A DNA stretch of 64,000 nt, taken from positions 645,933-709,932 of the forward strand of contig JXTB01000028.1 in NCBI GenBank assembly GCA_002914805.1, given 5' to 3'. The notes under the pieces are model-generated. The model was not told the DNA's origin. It made no database searches and was given only the letters and a program-made list of their open reading frames with translations. The stretch's first letter is position 1. The number at the start of each line of letters is the position of its first letter. The stretch is from Parasponia andersonii. Lineage: Eukaryota > Streptophyta > Magnoliopsida > Rosales > Cannabaceae. This document shows, piece by piece, positions 11,159 through 23,084 of the stretch. Position numbers and translations under genes: made by a program.

Positions 11159-12198
11159 CACTATTACAAAAAATATTTTCCGTGTTGCTTCTGGAGTCAC
11201 TTATTGGGTAACATAGTAGAGAAACCACATTACTCCGTAAGCGACGTAGAAACGGGTGACGTGGTAGCTTTACGTCTCTAAAAACGATGTGATATTCTGG
11301 CCTACCACGTCATTTATATAGAAATCGACGTAGTATATGGCTTACTACGTTATTTGTATTAGAAAGCGACATAGTAGGTCACAAATTATCAATTATTGGG
11401 GTCTTATCACGTCGCTTTTGGGGGGATATCACGTCACTCCTCTAAGAAACGGTGTGGTATATGTTGTCTTTCTCCCCCTAGGTGCTCGGTCAGTGTAGAT
11501 TACAGCGTTCCAAAAAGTCTTAACCACTCTATGGGTCTCCTCATAGATCAGACGAATGATACGCATACTTCACACTACCTCTACGAGCTAAACGCCAAAT
11601 CATCGACTTCATGTTCCATTCTCTAAACCCTTAAGTTGTCGCTTCGCTCCTCCCTTGCCTCATTTTTTACTCCCCAATATTGTCGATGATGGTCAGAAAT
11701 CTTAAGAATCTGCACTTAAAAGATCAAAAAATACTATTACATAAATTTTTTAAAACCTAAAAATTGAAGAAACTGAAATAAGAGAGAGAAGTACGTACTT
11801 GAAATTCAAAATAGCTAGAGTTTGAATGAGAAAATATTGAAAATTTTGGGCATGTTCTAATTGGGATTGGAGAACGATTTGGTGGGATTGATGGTTTTGA
11901 ATGGACAGTCATGATGGAGTATTTTTTATAAGTGTGGATCGATAAAGTAACTAGTATAAGCCCATACCACATTGCTTTTGCAAAAAACGACGTAGTATTA
12001 AATAAATTAATATACTACTTCACTTTCTACAGAAGCAATACGATATGTTGCCCTACCACGTGTCTCGTTAAATAAGCGACGTGGTAAAATACGTAATCAC
12101 GTCGCTTTTAAATGATGTGACGTGAGATTTCAACCACGTCACTTTCTTTGAAAAACAATGTAATTCAAGTGACGCCGTTGGTCCATTTTTTAGTAGTG
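11159..12198. mobile_element. Non-autonomous CACTA element, 1,040 bp, with ATT duplications
   Basis: The left end CACTATTACAAAAAAT (11159) and the right end, inverted, CACTACTAAAAAATGG (12198) are flanked by ATT on both sides (11156-11158 and 12199-12201), the 3-bp duplication of CACTA elements. Both subterminal regions are packed with a different motif, (A)GCGACGTGGTA and its inverse TACCACGTCGC, spaced about 25-60 bp. No transposase is encoded. Small ORFs inside (11396-11626, 11757-11972) have no recognisable family. Confidence 0.85.
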
Positions 12199-12229
12199 AT
12201 TTTCATCACACTACACATTTGCAACTATG

Positions 12230-14640
12230 TTCCAAGCTCTGGTCTTTCCTAATATCCATTTATAGCAAAAAACTATAAGAATATGTTACCCGTCAAACAT
12301 TGCAAGAACATACAAATATTTAGTCAGACATGAAAGTAATAGATTCCTTTTAAAGTACTTCTTTAGAAAATTAAAAGTTAGATTACTTTTGATGGAATAT
12401 ATCCACCGCATATACACCAGACCACATAACTTAGCCTCCTTATAGCAAATATACTACTAGATGGATCATTTACATCAAAGAAAATAGGAGGAAAAATTCT
12501 TCCCAATTTCCACAAAATGATAACAACTCCTTCTTACAAGGCATCTGAGTCTTTCACAGATAATGTCCTTGCACATAACTTTTGGAAGAATGAGGACAAT
12601 TCAACAATTGTACTCATCACCTTAGTTTTCAAATATGGCCTTAAATTGACATGTAATAATTATTGTAAAAGGACATGACAATCATGGCTTTTTAATCCAA
12701 ATATCTTCCCATCTTTTATATTAACATTTTGAGAAATATTTGAAGTATAACCATTTGGAAATTTTACAGACTTTAAAAACTTACAGAAGTCTTTTTGATT
12801 CATCCACTAACAACGTATAACAAGCTATTGGTTTCAAAGTCTTGCTCCGTTGTTTTTTTTAATTGCAACTGTTTATGTATTTTTAAGTTTGATAAGTCAA
12901 GTCGTGCATTTTTATTATCTTTAGATCTTCCCTCGATGCTAAATATTATACCAACCATACTATCACATATATTTTTTTACAATATGTGTCACATCTAAGT
13001 TATATTTTAACTTTAGTTTAGGCCAATATTCTAACTCCCAAAAAGTACTTTTATGTCTCTAGTTTATTGTATGCCTATAACCTTCTTCATTCATTTTTTC
13101 ATTACCATATTTACCGGCTTACATTTCCACAACTTTTCTAATTTAGTCAAGATAACATTCGCTGATAAAATTCTAAGGGGACTATGTCTTTTAAGTGTAT
13201 CATCATACTCCTTATCATTGTGCCATTAGTGGTTAGGACACAAATATCGATGATGTCCCATATAATAAGCCTAATCCCTTATTCGAAATGAGGATGTATC
13301 ATCCTTAGAAATGAGACATGCTTTATACCCTGGGGTGCTATACCCAAAAACAGTGCCATGAGCGGAAAAATTATTGATTATCTATAATACTACAACATGC
13401 ATCTTAAACTAACTTTTGTCGATAACATCAAAAGTTTGTACACCCTTTTGCCATAGTTCTTTTAGTTTGTTGATTTAGGGTTATAAATAAACATCTATAT
13501 TTTTTCTAGGAGCATTATGTCTAGGAATCAACAATGCCATCATTGGAAATTCTTGTTTCATATATCTCCGTGGTGGCATGTTATATGGCACTAACATCAC
13601 TGGCCACATACTATATGACTTTGATAAATCCCTAAATGGATTGAACCCATCCATTGCAAAGCTCGACCTAATGTTTCTTGCTATTTTGCAAAATCAGGGT
13701 ATTACCTATCAAAATCCTTCCAAATCTTTGCATCTGCTGGATGCCGAAATACGCCTTCAGTGTCACCATATTCTGCTTTGTGCTACTTTATATCAGCTGA
13801 TGTCTATCGTGACATAAAAAGTCGCTATAGATGTGGAGTTATAGGAAAATATTGTGTCTTTTGTGTTGTATCTTCTTTCTTTCTGTTCCTTGGAATATGT
13901 ATCTTTCATATCCATAAATGGGACATTTTTCAGCATCTTTATTTTCTTTCTAGTATAGAACATAATCATACTCACATACATGAATTGTCTCACACCCTAA
14001 ACCAATGTCACGCAACATTCGCTTTGCCTTATAGTGAGACCATGGAATATGATTACCCTTAAGAAATATATCACAAAATTGCTGGAAAAACTTGTCAAAT
14101 GATTTGTTGCTCTAACCACTCAACACTTTTATATGCATTAGTCTAACAAGAAATATTAATCTTAAGAACTTTGTGCATCCAGAATATAATTTCTCTTCTG
14201 CTTTTGCAAACAAGTTAGCAAATATATTACCATCATTACTAATGTACTCAAAAGTACTCTCTTTGGAGTCTTATCTAGCTAAATCTTCAATTGCAGGTAT
14301 CAAACCATCCTCTTCATCGTCATCGTTATCATCATCATATGCTCCACTATCTTCTCCATCATTTGATTCAACTTCTCGAAGATTATTCTTTCTATTGATG
14401 TTATTTTCTCTGTGAAATATCTAGTTAACATATCGTCTAGAAAACCCTTTTACAAAGATGTGATGCTCAATTGTCTCTAAGTCATGAAAGTATAAGTTCA
14501 AACATAAGATACATGGACATTGAATTTTATTCTCATTATTCAAATGATTACTTAATAATGCGATAAAGTGCTTAAGTCCATGAACGAACTCCGAGGATAA
14601 TCTATTTTTGTTGAAATCTAACTCTTATCCATTTCCTATA
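12230..14640 (-). pseudogene. CACTA Tnp2-type transposase relic
   Basis: On the minus strand the region reads from the transposase-associated domain (SSEFVHGLKHFIALLSNHLN, IQCPCILCLNLYFHDLETIE, FVKGFSRRYVN at 14610-14430) to the Tnp2 core. The core includes HPADAKIWKDFDR, FAMDGFNPF, SYSMWPVMLVPYNMPP, FPMMALLIPRHNAPRKNIDVY, GYSTPGYKACLISKDDTSS, DGKIFGLKSHDCHVLLQ and ELSSFFQKLCARTLSV (about 13750-12480). Many frameshifts and stops occur, and some spacer regions are unreadable. The gene's 3' end points toward the CACTA terminus at 10534, as expected for one element. The 1,040-bp CACTA element lies between the relic and that terminus. Confidence 0.8.
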
Positions 14641-15498
14641 TTTTTATTAATATAGGAAGAACTTTAATTACTAAAATATGTAGAAATACAAATATTTCTA
14701 AACAAAAATAAGTAAATAAATAAATAGTATCACACATGGTAAACAAAAAGACCCCTTAAACATTTACTCAACCGAAACAATAATTAGACAACTTAAAAAG
14801 CTTTAAATTTAAATGACAAGTTCGCTTTACAAAGTCTATTTGTCCTTTGTGTCATTTAAAACAACGTATTCTTTTTATCTTTGCTTCATTTAAAAAAAAT
14901 GTTGCATGCAATTTCTTTATTTTTTGGCTTTTATACTAGAAAAATATGTAGATGATTTAACTTTTTAATCATTTTTAAAGTTAATTTTTTAATCAATTGG
15001 CACATAATTTTTGCACATCATTTCTCCTTATACCCTCACTAATTGTGTCATATAATTTTTTTTATCTATTTTATTTTCTTTAAGTTGTTGTCTTTATTTA
15101 GTCTTGTTAATTGTTGCATTCTTTCATGGTGTATTTTATATTGAAAATCTGAGCTTTCTAAGTGAGTTCTTTTTACTTTTGTAAGCTACATTTTTCATTG
15201 TTAGACTACAATATCAATTCATTACTTTCTATTATTAAATTTTTCTATAGTAAGACCAATGTTCAATTCTATTAGTTCTACTAAATTTAATATATTCAAA
15301 TACAATATCAAGTATAGTATGTTATAATAATTACTTGTACATTTTTTTAATTCTTGTTAATTATACTTTATAAATATTATACAAAGATTGTGTTCGAGGA
15401 AATTCAATCATTTACATATAAAACTTTATACCACTTACGGGCTGCCCAAAACTAGCTAGGAGATATAGAAGGATATATAAGTACTTGGAATGATAATT
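14641..15498. other. AT-rich sequence without recognised features
   Basis: This is presumably the 5' part of the decayed CACTA element plus older flank. No CACTA end with the TGGTAGCAAAA motif was found here, so the right boundary of that element remains unknown. Confidence 0.4.
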
Positions 15499-15520
15499 AA
15501 GTTAGACATGCTAACTTTCG

Positions 15521-16770
15521 GCTGCATCCCTGAGCTTTGTAGATTCTTCCATTATTCGTGAATATGTTCATTCTTTAGTCTCTTCGGATGATAACAGAGT
15601 CTTGACTGCTCTTTCTTGTAAGTAGAAGATCCATGATACTGTGTTTGATCTTGATCCCAATAGTGCTCTAGGCCCTAATGGTTACACGGATCGCTTTTTT
15701 AGAACTTGTTGGTTTATAGTTAGAAGTGATTTTACTCTTGATATTCAGGATTTCTTTAGAATGGGTAAGTTGTATCCAAGCGTTAACTCCAACTTTATGG
15801 TTCTCATTCTGAAGGTTGATAAAGTGAACATGATTGATTATTTTTGTCCCATAGCTTTGGGTAACTTTTTCTTTAAAGTTATTACAAAGATTCTTGCCAC
15901 TCGATTGGGACCTATTTGTGCTCGTATCATCTCTCCAAATCAGTTTAGTTTTATTTATGGTAGGCAGATTGGTGACCGTATCATAGGGACTTATGAGTAC
16001 TTCAACTCTTTAGGTAGCGAGGCCTTTGGTAGGCATGTTGCTCTAAAGGTTGACATTCAGAAAGCTTTTAATTCTATTTCATAGTCCTTTGTGCCAGACA
16101 TACTGCGTTCTTTTGGTTTTTGTGGCACTCTACTTGATTGGATTTCAAAAATTTTCAATCTGCTAGTATTTTGGTTCTCATAAATGATTCTCCAAGGGGA
16201 TATTTCTCTTATTCCAGGGGAGTCAGACAAGGAGACCCTTTGTCTTGTTTGCTCTTTTGCTGGCGGAGGACTTTCTGAGTAGATATTTGTCTTATCTTTT
16301 TTCGCTCTAGTGCTATTGATATTATCTCTCCTCCAAGGGTTAAAGATGCTTTGACTCATTTCCTATATGCAGATGATGTCCTTTTCTGTAGAACTTCTTC
16401 AAGAATCTAAGAGCTATTCATACTGCTTTTGAGTTATATGGGCAGCTTTCAGGCTAATTAGTTAATTGGGATAAAAGACATGTCTACTTCGGTATGTGTA
16501 TTTCGCTTGCTCGGATTAGAGATTTGCTCTTTATTTGTGGTATAAAGGAGGGGATTCATTGTAGTATTTGGGCATTCCTCTCTTTGTTGGTGTGCCAAGG
16601 CAGCATTGGTTGATTTCTTGGATGAACAAAATTTTGGCTAGATCAGATTTTGGATGGGTCTATCCCTCTTTATAGCTGGGCGAATAACTTTGGTTGACTC
16701 AATTATTTATGGCTTCCTTATTCATTTGTTTCATATCTATAAGTAGCCTAGCTCTCTATTATGGAAATTA
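15521..16770 (+). pseudogene. LINE ORF2 relic, reverse-transcriptase part
   Basis: A 147-aa open stretch (15641-16084) reads DLDPNSALGPNGYTDRFF, VNMIDYFCPIALGNFFFKVI, ILATRLGPICARIISPNQF and HVALKVDIQKAFNSIS. These are the finger and palm regions of plant L1-type reverse transcriptase. Beyond the stop at 16082, readable fragments continue in shifted frames ([26 protein letters not shown] with the YADD catalytic box at about 16364-16385, then LYIGWANNFG-like text) up to the CACTA-like insertion. The gene is dead through stops and frameshifts. Confidence 0.82.
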
Positions 16771-17699
16771 ACTTCTGCCACTACTAGAAAAATCACTTTT
16801 AGAGACGATATTTTTAGAGATAAAATTAATTTAGTCTCTAAAGGTGTTTTTCAGAGACGAAATAATGGTGTCTCTATATGTTTACTCAGTTTTATACCAT
16901 TTTGTTATATTTGTTCAAGGATGAATCAATCTCGTCTCTAAATATTGTATTCAGAGACGATACAATTGTTTTGTCTCTAATGGGTTTGACAGAAAATATT
17001 ATTATGAGTAATTTATTAGCAAGAAGCTCTCAGATGTTTAGATATAAAATATTTTCGTCTCTAAAAGATACTTAAAAAGACAAAATAAATATCTAGTCTC
17101 CAAAGTTTAGTAATACTGCATTTATAGACGAAATGATATTTGTCTCTAAATATATTTGTCATGAAGTTTTTTCATGAATTGATTAATACGAAAAATATAA
17201 CTTATTTAGAGACATTAAAAATTCGTCTCTAAAATAAGTTTTGGTCTCTAAAAATAATTTACAGCTTTTTACAAAATTAAGACGGTCTAAGTAAAATTAT
17301 AAATGTGTTTGGATTAAGAAATATATTTCAAAATAAAGTTTACTATTCACATCAAATTTCTTTAACATAGTAAATGACAATTTTGTTGGAAAATATTTAT
17401 TGGAAGATGATTATTGTATAGTTTAAAAGGATGATCGTAATTGTATAACTAGTTTGTTGCATATATATATAGCATCTCAAATAAATACAGATATATTTGA
17501 TATTTTGAACTACTAGAAGAATAATAGATTTATTTTCTGAAATAAAAAATAAATAAAGAGTATGGCAAATAATCAAAGTAGAATTCTTGGTGAAAAAAGA
17601 GAGAACAAATTGTCTAACATCAATGTTAAATATAGTAATAGTAAAAACAAATTACTAAACGTAACCATAAAAGAATATTAAAACATTAAAAATAAAAAA

Positions 17700-18136
17700 T
17701 AATTAAAATTCTAAGTTGCTTTTAAGCACTAATCATCGTCGTACTAATCCCCGTCGTCACTAATTATTGGTTCCTCTTCGAAACTTTCATTGGAAAAATC
17801 TAATATTTCCTCTTCATAATCTTGAATAATATCTGAATTAGCTTTTGCAGCTTCATAAACATCTTTGGCAACTTCAGTTGGTTCAACATTTGGCCTATTA
17901 TCTTATTTAGTTTGCAACTCTATCTCTGGTTCAAGCGTGAAACGAATATTTGATGAGATATCCTCTTGATAAGCATCATCATTAATTTGTTCTGACGAAT
18001 TTTCTAGTTCTTCAATAATGTTATTCTTGAACTTTGGTGCATGTTTTCCCTCAGCTATTAGCACCACTTGGCTAATATTAATTGTAAATTTAGAATCTTT
18101 CATATTCTTTTCATTCGCCAGAATAATGCTTGTCAT
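17700..18136 (-). CDS. Acidic ORF within the CACTA-like insertion, unrecognised
   Basis: Reading on the minus strand from ATG 18136 gives INISQVVLIAEGKHAPKF and a run rich in Glu/Asp (EELENSSEQINDDAYQED), then a stop near 17904. The same frame continues through acidic text (DYEEEILDFSNESFEEE) to about 17745. Composition and position suggest a CACTA second protein (TnpA-like), but I do not recognise a family. It is probably a relic. Confidence 0.3.
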
Positions 18137-18299
18137 GATGCTTCTAGACTTTCTACGTATATTTTTTTTTTCCTTTTTTGGTGCTAAAAGGAAGATTATT
18201 TTGTTAATATTTATTCAATATTAATGATAAAAGTTGTGCATACAAATCATTTCTGTTACTTTTTATTCAAAAAATAAATAAGTACGTTCGATTAAATCA

Positions 18300-18560
18300 T
18301 CCAATTGTGTAGTTGGTATGCTAGGAGAAGGAGAAGCTCTATACCGTGGTGTATTTAACACGCCAGGAGAAGGAGAAGCCCTAGATTGTTGTGTATTTGT
18401 CACACTAGGAGAAGGAGAAGTTCTAGACCATTTTGTTTTTGTCACACCTTTAGGAGGAGAAGGGGAGGCTGTAGATAGTTGTGTAATTGGTAATACTCTA
18501 AGAAAAACTCTGGACAGTTGTGTAGTTGGTAGTCTCATCTTAGACATCATGGCAGAACCT
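18300..18560. repeat. Degenerate ~48-bp tandem repeat (Pro/Ser-rich if read on minus)
   Basis: Copies of GGAGAAGGAGAAG(C/T)(T/C)CTA followed by a variable GTGTATTT(A/G)(A/T)CAC segment start at about 18324, 18366, 18408 and 18453, with decayed traces to 18530. On the minus strand this encodes repeated ASPSP units within a 116-aa open frame (18263-18613). It may be a coding repeat of a CACTA accessory protein. Confidence 0.55.
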
Positions 18561-19381
18561 ACAAACAGTTTAGAATAAAATAAAAATAAATATAAAAGAT
18601 AAAAATCTATCAAATATTACAAATGCAAAATTACATTTTAACTTTTTTGATAAGCAATAGTCAAATAGTGAGCTTTTCATTTCTCTTTTCTATCGATATA
18701 TTTTTGTAAAAATTTGATTTCCTTTTATCAAAAGTTGTGTGATAAAAGAGAACTTTTTAAAAACAATATTATTTCCTTTCCCTGCTTAGCCATGTAGAAC
18801 ATATTAATAAATTAATATAGACATACGTAAATTAAGTAAAACAATATTCATTAGTATGACTTGTCATTAATTAAACTATTATCTGCCTTTATTATATATT
18901 CTAATGTCTATAAAGAATAATAACTTACATGTACCAAATTTAGAAGATCAAGACACAAAATTAATATCACCACTAAAACCAAATGATAGAGGATTCATAA
19001 TCAAACTTTTTACACTTTTTTGATTTTCAATCTTCCAGCAGTGAATGCTTATCAAACATATGAGTAAAAAGATAAAGATATTAATTGTAAACCTTTGACG
19101 AATTATTGAAATACATTTACTTTGAGGTCCTATTTAAGGATGAAGATTTTCTTTTGGAGATAAATACAAAAATTACAAATTTCAAAAAGGTGAGATTCAG
19201 TGATTATAAAAAAAATTGATTCAAGAGATAACTCCTCGATTTAGGGGAGAAGAATACGATAGGAGAAGTAAAAAAAAAGTAATTGGTTTAGGGAATTTAG
19301 AAGTGAGATTAAAAAAAATATTATTAGTTAAAAAGAATCTAAATCAACTAAATTCCTAAATTAGTGTAAGTTTCAAATACC

Positions 19382-20830
19382 ATAGATTAAGGTCAGTCCA
19401 ATTTAAAGATATTAATGATTTTATACTCTTAAGAGGTTCTTTTTGAGAAAGTTTTCCTGGAGAATTTTAATTGTGAAGTCTGATTTATTTGCTTATCTAC
19501 GGGCTAGATTCTTTAAGAGGAATGGTGAGGTCCTCCGGAGAAGGAAATCTTAAATTTGGTGAGGACTTCGTCCTTTATGTATTGACCTTTCCAACGAGTC
19601 TCGTTGGTTGATTGGAAGACATTCTAAAGTTAAGTTTTGGACTGATAATTGACTGGGTGCTCCTTTGATTGAGCTAGTTTCTACGGATTTCCTTCTTGAA
19701 CCCCATGTGGACAGTTTAGTTGGTGACTTCATTACCAACACGAGTTGAGCTCTCCCTTCAAACTTTTCCACACGTTTTCCAGATGTATCAGGAGTGATTG
19801 CAAAGACTTTTATTCAGATGGTCCTGATGTTCGTTTTTTGATTGGTCTTTTAATAGTATTATCTTTTGTTCAACAGCTTTTTCTTCTTTATCTAACCATT
19901 CACCTGAACATCTTTGGGGTCGGCAGATTTGGCCTCCTTTCATATCCCCATCTAGGTCGACCTTATTTTGGCGCATACTTCACGGCCATCTACCCAAGGC
20001 CAAGGCCTTGATGATGCGGGGATTTCAGCTTCCTTCTTACTGTTGTTTTTTGTATAGTTTCGACGGAAACTATGGAGTATCTGCTTCTTTCTTATCTTGT
20101 CGCTCAAAAACTTTGGCTTGCTTTGTCATCTATCTTTTGATTGTATATTCGATTAGATGGAACAGTTTTAGATCTTTGGGCACAAGCACAAGGTATCTTC
20201 AGAATTTGGCAGTATTCGAGGACAACAAGCCTACTTTTTCGATTAGTTTTAATCTTTTTATTACGGTCAATTCATAAGGTTGAATCCTTAGTATTAAGCT
20301 CCATGTTCAACTCAACAACGTAGTTGATTATTCTTAGACAACTTCGTATTGTTGGTAGGCCAAGAAAGACTCCCAATATTATTGAGGTTATTTAGAGGTC
20401 GCCTCCTATTTGGTGGCTAAAAGTTAACATTAATGGTTTAGCTTTTAGTGCTCCTAATCGTTCTAGTTGCTCTAGTGTTTTCTGTTATCACAGGAGTTTT
20501 GTAAAAGGATGTTTCTCTGTTTCTTTAGGAGTGAGATAGGTTTTTGAGGCAGAGTTAGCAGCTATTATACACACTATTAAATTTTTTTTTGGAGATATGA
20601 TTGGAAATATGTTTGGCCTTAGAGTAACTCCACGTATGTTGTTGCAATTATGATGGCTCGATCTTATAAGGCTCATATTCCTTAGAGACCTACTTGGTCT
20701 AGGATTCTGAGGTACATCATCAACATGAATTTTCTGATTACGTATATTTATTGGGAGAGTAATTAAATGACAGATATTTTAGCCTCTCGAGCACTTTCGT
20801 TTGTTTGTCCTGTTTTGTGGTAGTCAGTTC
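19382..20830 (+). pseudogene. LINE ORF2 relic, C-terminal part with RNase H-like domain
   Basis: LRSVQFKDINDFILL and KSDLFAYLRARFFKRNGEVL, then ESRWLIGRHSKVKFWTDN, belong to the region after the plant LINE reverse transcriptase. The end (20660-20820) reads MMARSYKAHIP, RPTWSRILRYIINMNFLITY and DILASRALSFVCPVLW, the C-terminal RNase H-like domain. Stops and frame changes are frequent. A T-rich tract at 20845-20865 and an AAAATAAAG-type tail precede the direct repeat at 20944. Confidence 0.75.
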
Positions 20831-20963
20831 TATAAATTATTTCTTTTTTTTTTTTTTACGATAATTGTATTGTAAGACCTAGTTATAGGTTATTAATGTT
20901 TACTTAGTTTTCTTTTAAGAGGTCAGGTTAATTCACTAAAATAAAGTCAGACATGCTACCTTT

Positions 20964-21993
20964 TTTTTTTCAAAGTTTTTTTTCCTTTATTTTCTCCTCA
21001 ATAAATGCACATATTTTATGGGATTTTGTTTTACTATATAAAAATAAGAATATTTGTATTCAATAACCACTCTTTAAAAGGTGCCAAAAGTTTCGAATCA
21101 GACATTTACATGGCTTATTTTGAATTCTTTACTATGAGATTATTGTTTTTTTTTCTTTTCTTTTATTTTTTTCCCTCTATATAAATCCTTTTCCTTTTAT
21201 AAATGCCCAGGTTTTCTCTGTAGTCTTCTTGATAAGTGCTATTCTTTTAAGAAAAGGAATTATAAAATATGAGCAATGCAAATAATCTGTTTTTTTTTTT
21301 AACTTTTGTTTAAAAAATAAATATAAAACCGGAGCTACGTGCCTGTCAGAGCCGACTGAAGGGGTAGTCTGAAGGGGTAGCCGACTGAGGTAGCCGACTG
21401 AAGGGGTAGCCTGAAGGGGGTAGGCAACTACGACACTCACCTTAGGCCTCAATTAAGTGGATAATTTATATTGTTAGGCTTTATTTTTAAATATTTTAAT
21501 TTTTTAGGAATAATATTTCCTAAGTTAGTGCTATATTAAATACGATATTCCCTTAAAAATATAAAATAGAAAGTTCTTCTAAGTATTTTCTTGGCAAAGA
21601 ACTAAAAATATGAACATTGTACTTTTCTCCTTTAATGTGATTAATTTGTCTACTTAAGTTATTATAGTTTTAATAGTCTCATTCAGTTACAATATTTATA
21701 CAATAAACAAGAAAAATGCTTTTTTTTTTTTTAAATAATAATAATAATAAACAAGAAAAATGCTAATTTGTGCTCATTAATATGCATTTATTGTTCTTGT
21801 TTTCTTAAAATTAATAGTACTTATTGTTATTTTAGCCTTTAGGTTTTTTTTTTTTTTTTAATACTTTGTTTAGTTATAGTAATAATTATGTCTAATAAAA
21901 TATGTAGAAAAGCTAATTGTTCTGAAACTAAACTTTTTTTCCTATAAGCGTTGACAATTATTTTGTTTTGGTTAGAAATAAATTATCTATAAG

Positions 21994-22039
<46 letters not shown>

Positions 22040-22262
22040 CCTTGTCTTTGAGTATAGTGAACAATCACTATTTTGTGTATAAAAAATAAAAAATCTAGGA
22101 AAATAAAATTTAAATAGAAAGATTAAAATTAGGTTATTAAAGGCCTTTTAAAAAATTTTGCCTAAGGCCTCTTAAAGTCTAGAACTTATATACAGATAAC
22201 ATAATGAAAAATAAAACTTTTAAAATGACGTATAAGAAATAAGAAACAAAAATAAACCATCA
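20964..22262. other. AT-rich spacer with simple repeats
   Basis: Seen here: a poly-T run after 20960; the phrase ACAAGAAAAATGCT twice (21709 and 21753) around an (AAT)n tract; and a (TA)n microsatellite at 21998-22036. No coding sequence is recognised. Confidence 0.5.
21345..21425. repeat. GC-richer minisatellite, unit GTAGCCGACTGAAGGG
   Basis: About five degenerate copies of (GTAG)CC(GA)CTGAAGGG occur as two alternating forms, GTAGCCGACTGAAGGG and GTAGCCTGAAGGG. It stands out against the AT-rich surroundings. Confidence 0.7.
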
Positions 22263-22490
22263 TTACTGCATTTACTAGTAGAGAATTGTGGTTCGGTTGT
22301 CACAATTATGCTAGGTAGCTTATCACAATTGCAACTCTCCTTTGTCCCTAAGATATTGAAAGATGACTATGAGAAAAGATCATAAAGAATGTGAGAGATA
22401 TGTGTGCCAGATAATTATAATTAATTTGGCCATAAATAAAAATTTTAGAGATTGTTATGGCTAACTTAATAAATTAAAGGGGTTATGTAT
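22263..22490. repeat. Direct repeat A' outside the copia element (left)
   Basis: It is similar over about 200 bp, in the same orientation, to 34314-34545 (for example GGTTGTCACAATTATGC against GGTTGGCACAAATATGC, then GACTATGAGA and AGAGATTGTTATGGCTAACTT against AGAGGCTATTGTGCTTAACTT). It lies outside the short copia LTR and its origin is unknown. Confidence 0.45.
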
Positions 22491-22913
22491 AACTAGTTTA
22501 AATTAAAATATTAATATGTTACATATAGTAAAAATAATATAATTCTTAAATATGCTATATATATTATTCTATAATTATTTGATCGTACAATTTAGGATAA
22601 TTATGCTACATATATTATTCTAATTAGAGATAATTATTCCATGGTATCAAGTAAAGAAATCTAAATGTCATAACAATATGATTAATTTTTTTTCAATTGT
22701 ATCTATGAATGTTTTGTTGCTTGAATGCATAGTTTTCAATTTTACTTATAAATTTATTTTGAATAAATACCACAAATACCAAATATCAGAATATTTTACA
22801 ATCTCAATTATTTTCTCCAACAATAATAAAATAACCTGAATAAATAAACAGATATAATAAGGTACGATAAGCAATTTTAAAACATTTGGAACGAAAAAAA
22901 AAAGCAAAAGAAA

Positions 22914-23059
22914 TCTAAGATTGGAGATGAATATTTTTTTTATAATTCATTCACTTTGTATAACAATATACACGATATATAGAAGGATAAATTCCCCAAT
23001 TAGTCTCCTAAAATTTTGTCAAAAATAAAGACAAGAAAACAACTGTCAGATTTCCTACA
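22914..23059 (-). repeat. 3' LTR of the Ty1/copia element (146 bp)
   Basis: On the minus strand it runs from TGTAGGAAATCTGACAG to CTCCAATCTTAGA. It matches the right-hand split copy (27909-27922 plus 34142-34276) base by base with scattered changes; shared landmarks are GGGGAATTTATCC and TATTGTTATACAAAGTGAAT. The ends are no longer perfect TG...CA. Confidence 0.75.
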
Positions 23060-23084
23060 AATACAAAATAATATGTTCACACCT

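Larger units (their letters stand above)
16779..19365. mobile_element. CACTA-like element inserted in the LINE
   Basis: CACTACTAGAAAAATC at 16779 begins exactly where the LINE reading stops. About 450 bp of subterminal AGAGACGAAA / TTTCGTCTCTAAA repeats follow, again a CACTA-type layout but with a third motif. LINE coding resumes at about 19382. The likely right terminus is ...CCTAAATTAGTG at 19365 (inverted CACTAATTTAGG). Its 3-bp flank (TAA) does not match the left flank (TGC), and about 100 bp of the LINE seem missing, so the right boundary is tentative. Confidence 0.6.
15519..20943 (+). mobile_element. 5'-truncated L1-type LINE, interrupted by a CACTA-like insertion
   Basis: The two halves of a LINE ORF2 lie at 15521-16770 and 19382-20830 in the same orientation. 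The whole is bounded by a long imperfect direct repeat: AAGTTAGACATGCTAACTTT at 15499-15518 and AAGTCAGACATGCTACCTTT at 20944-20963 (18 of 20 bases identical). Long variable duplications like this are typical of target-primed LINE insertion. The LINE starts just before the reverse-transcriptase domain, so it was 5'-truncated at insertion. Confidence 0.8.

Noticed and set aside
16878-17075. ORF of 65 aa in the CACTA subterminal region
   Set aside because: It is formed by the AGAGACGAAA subterminal repeats; not protein-like.
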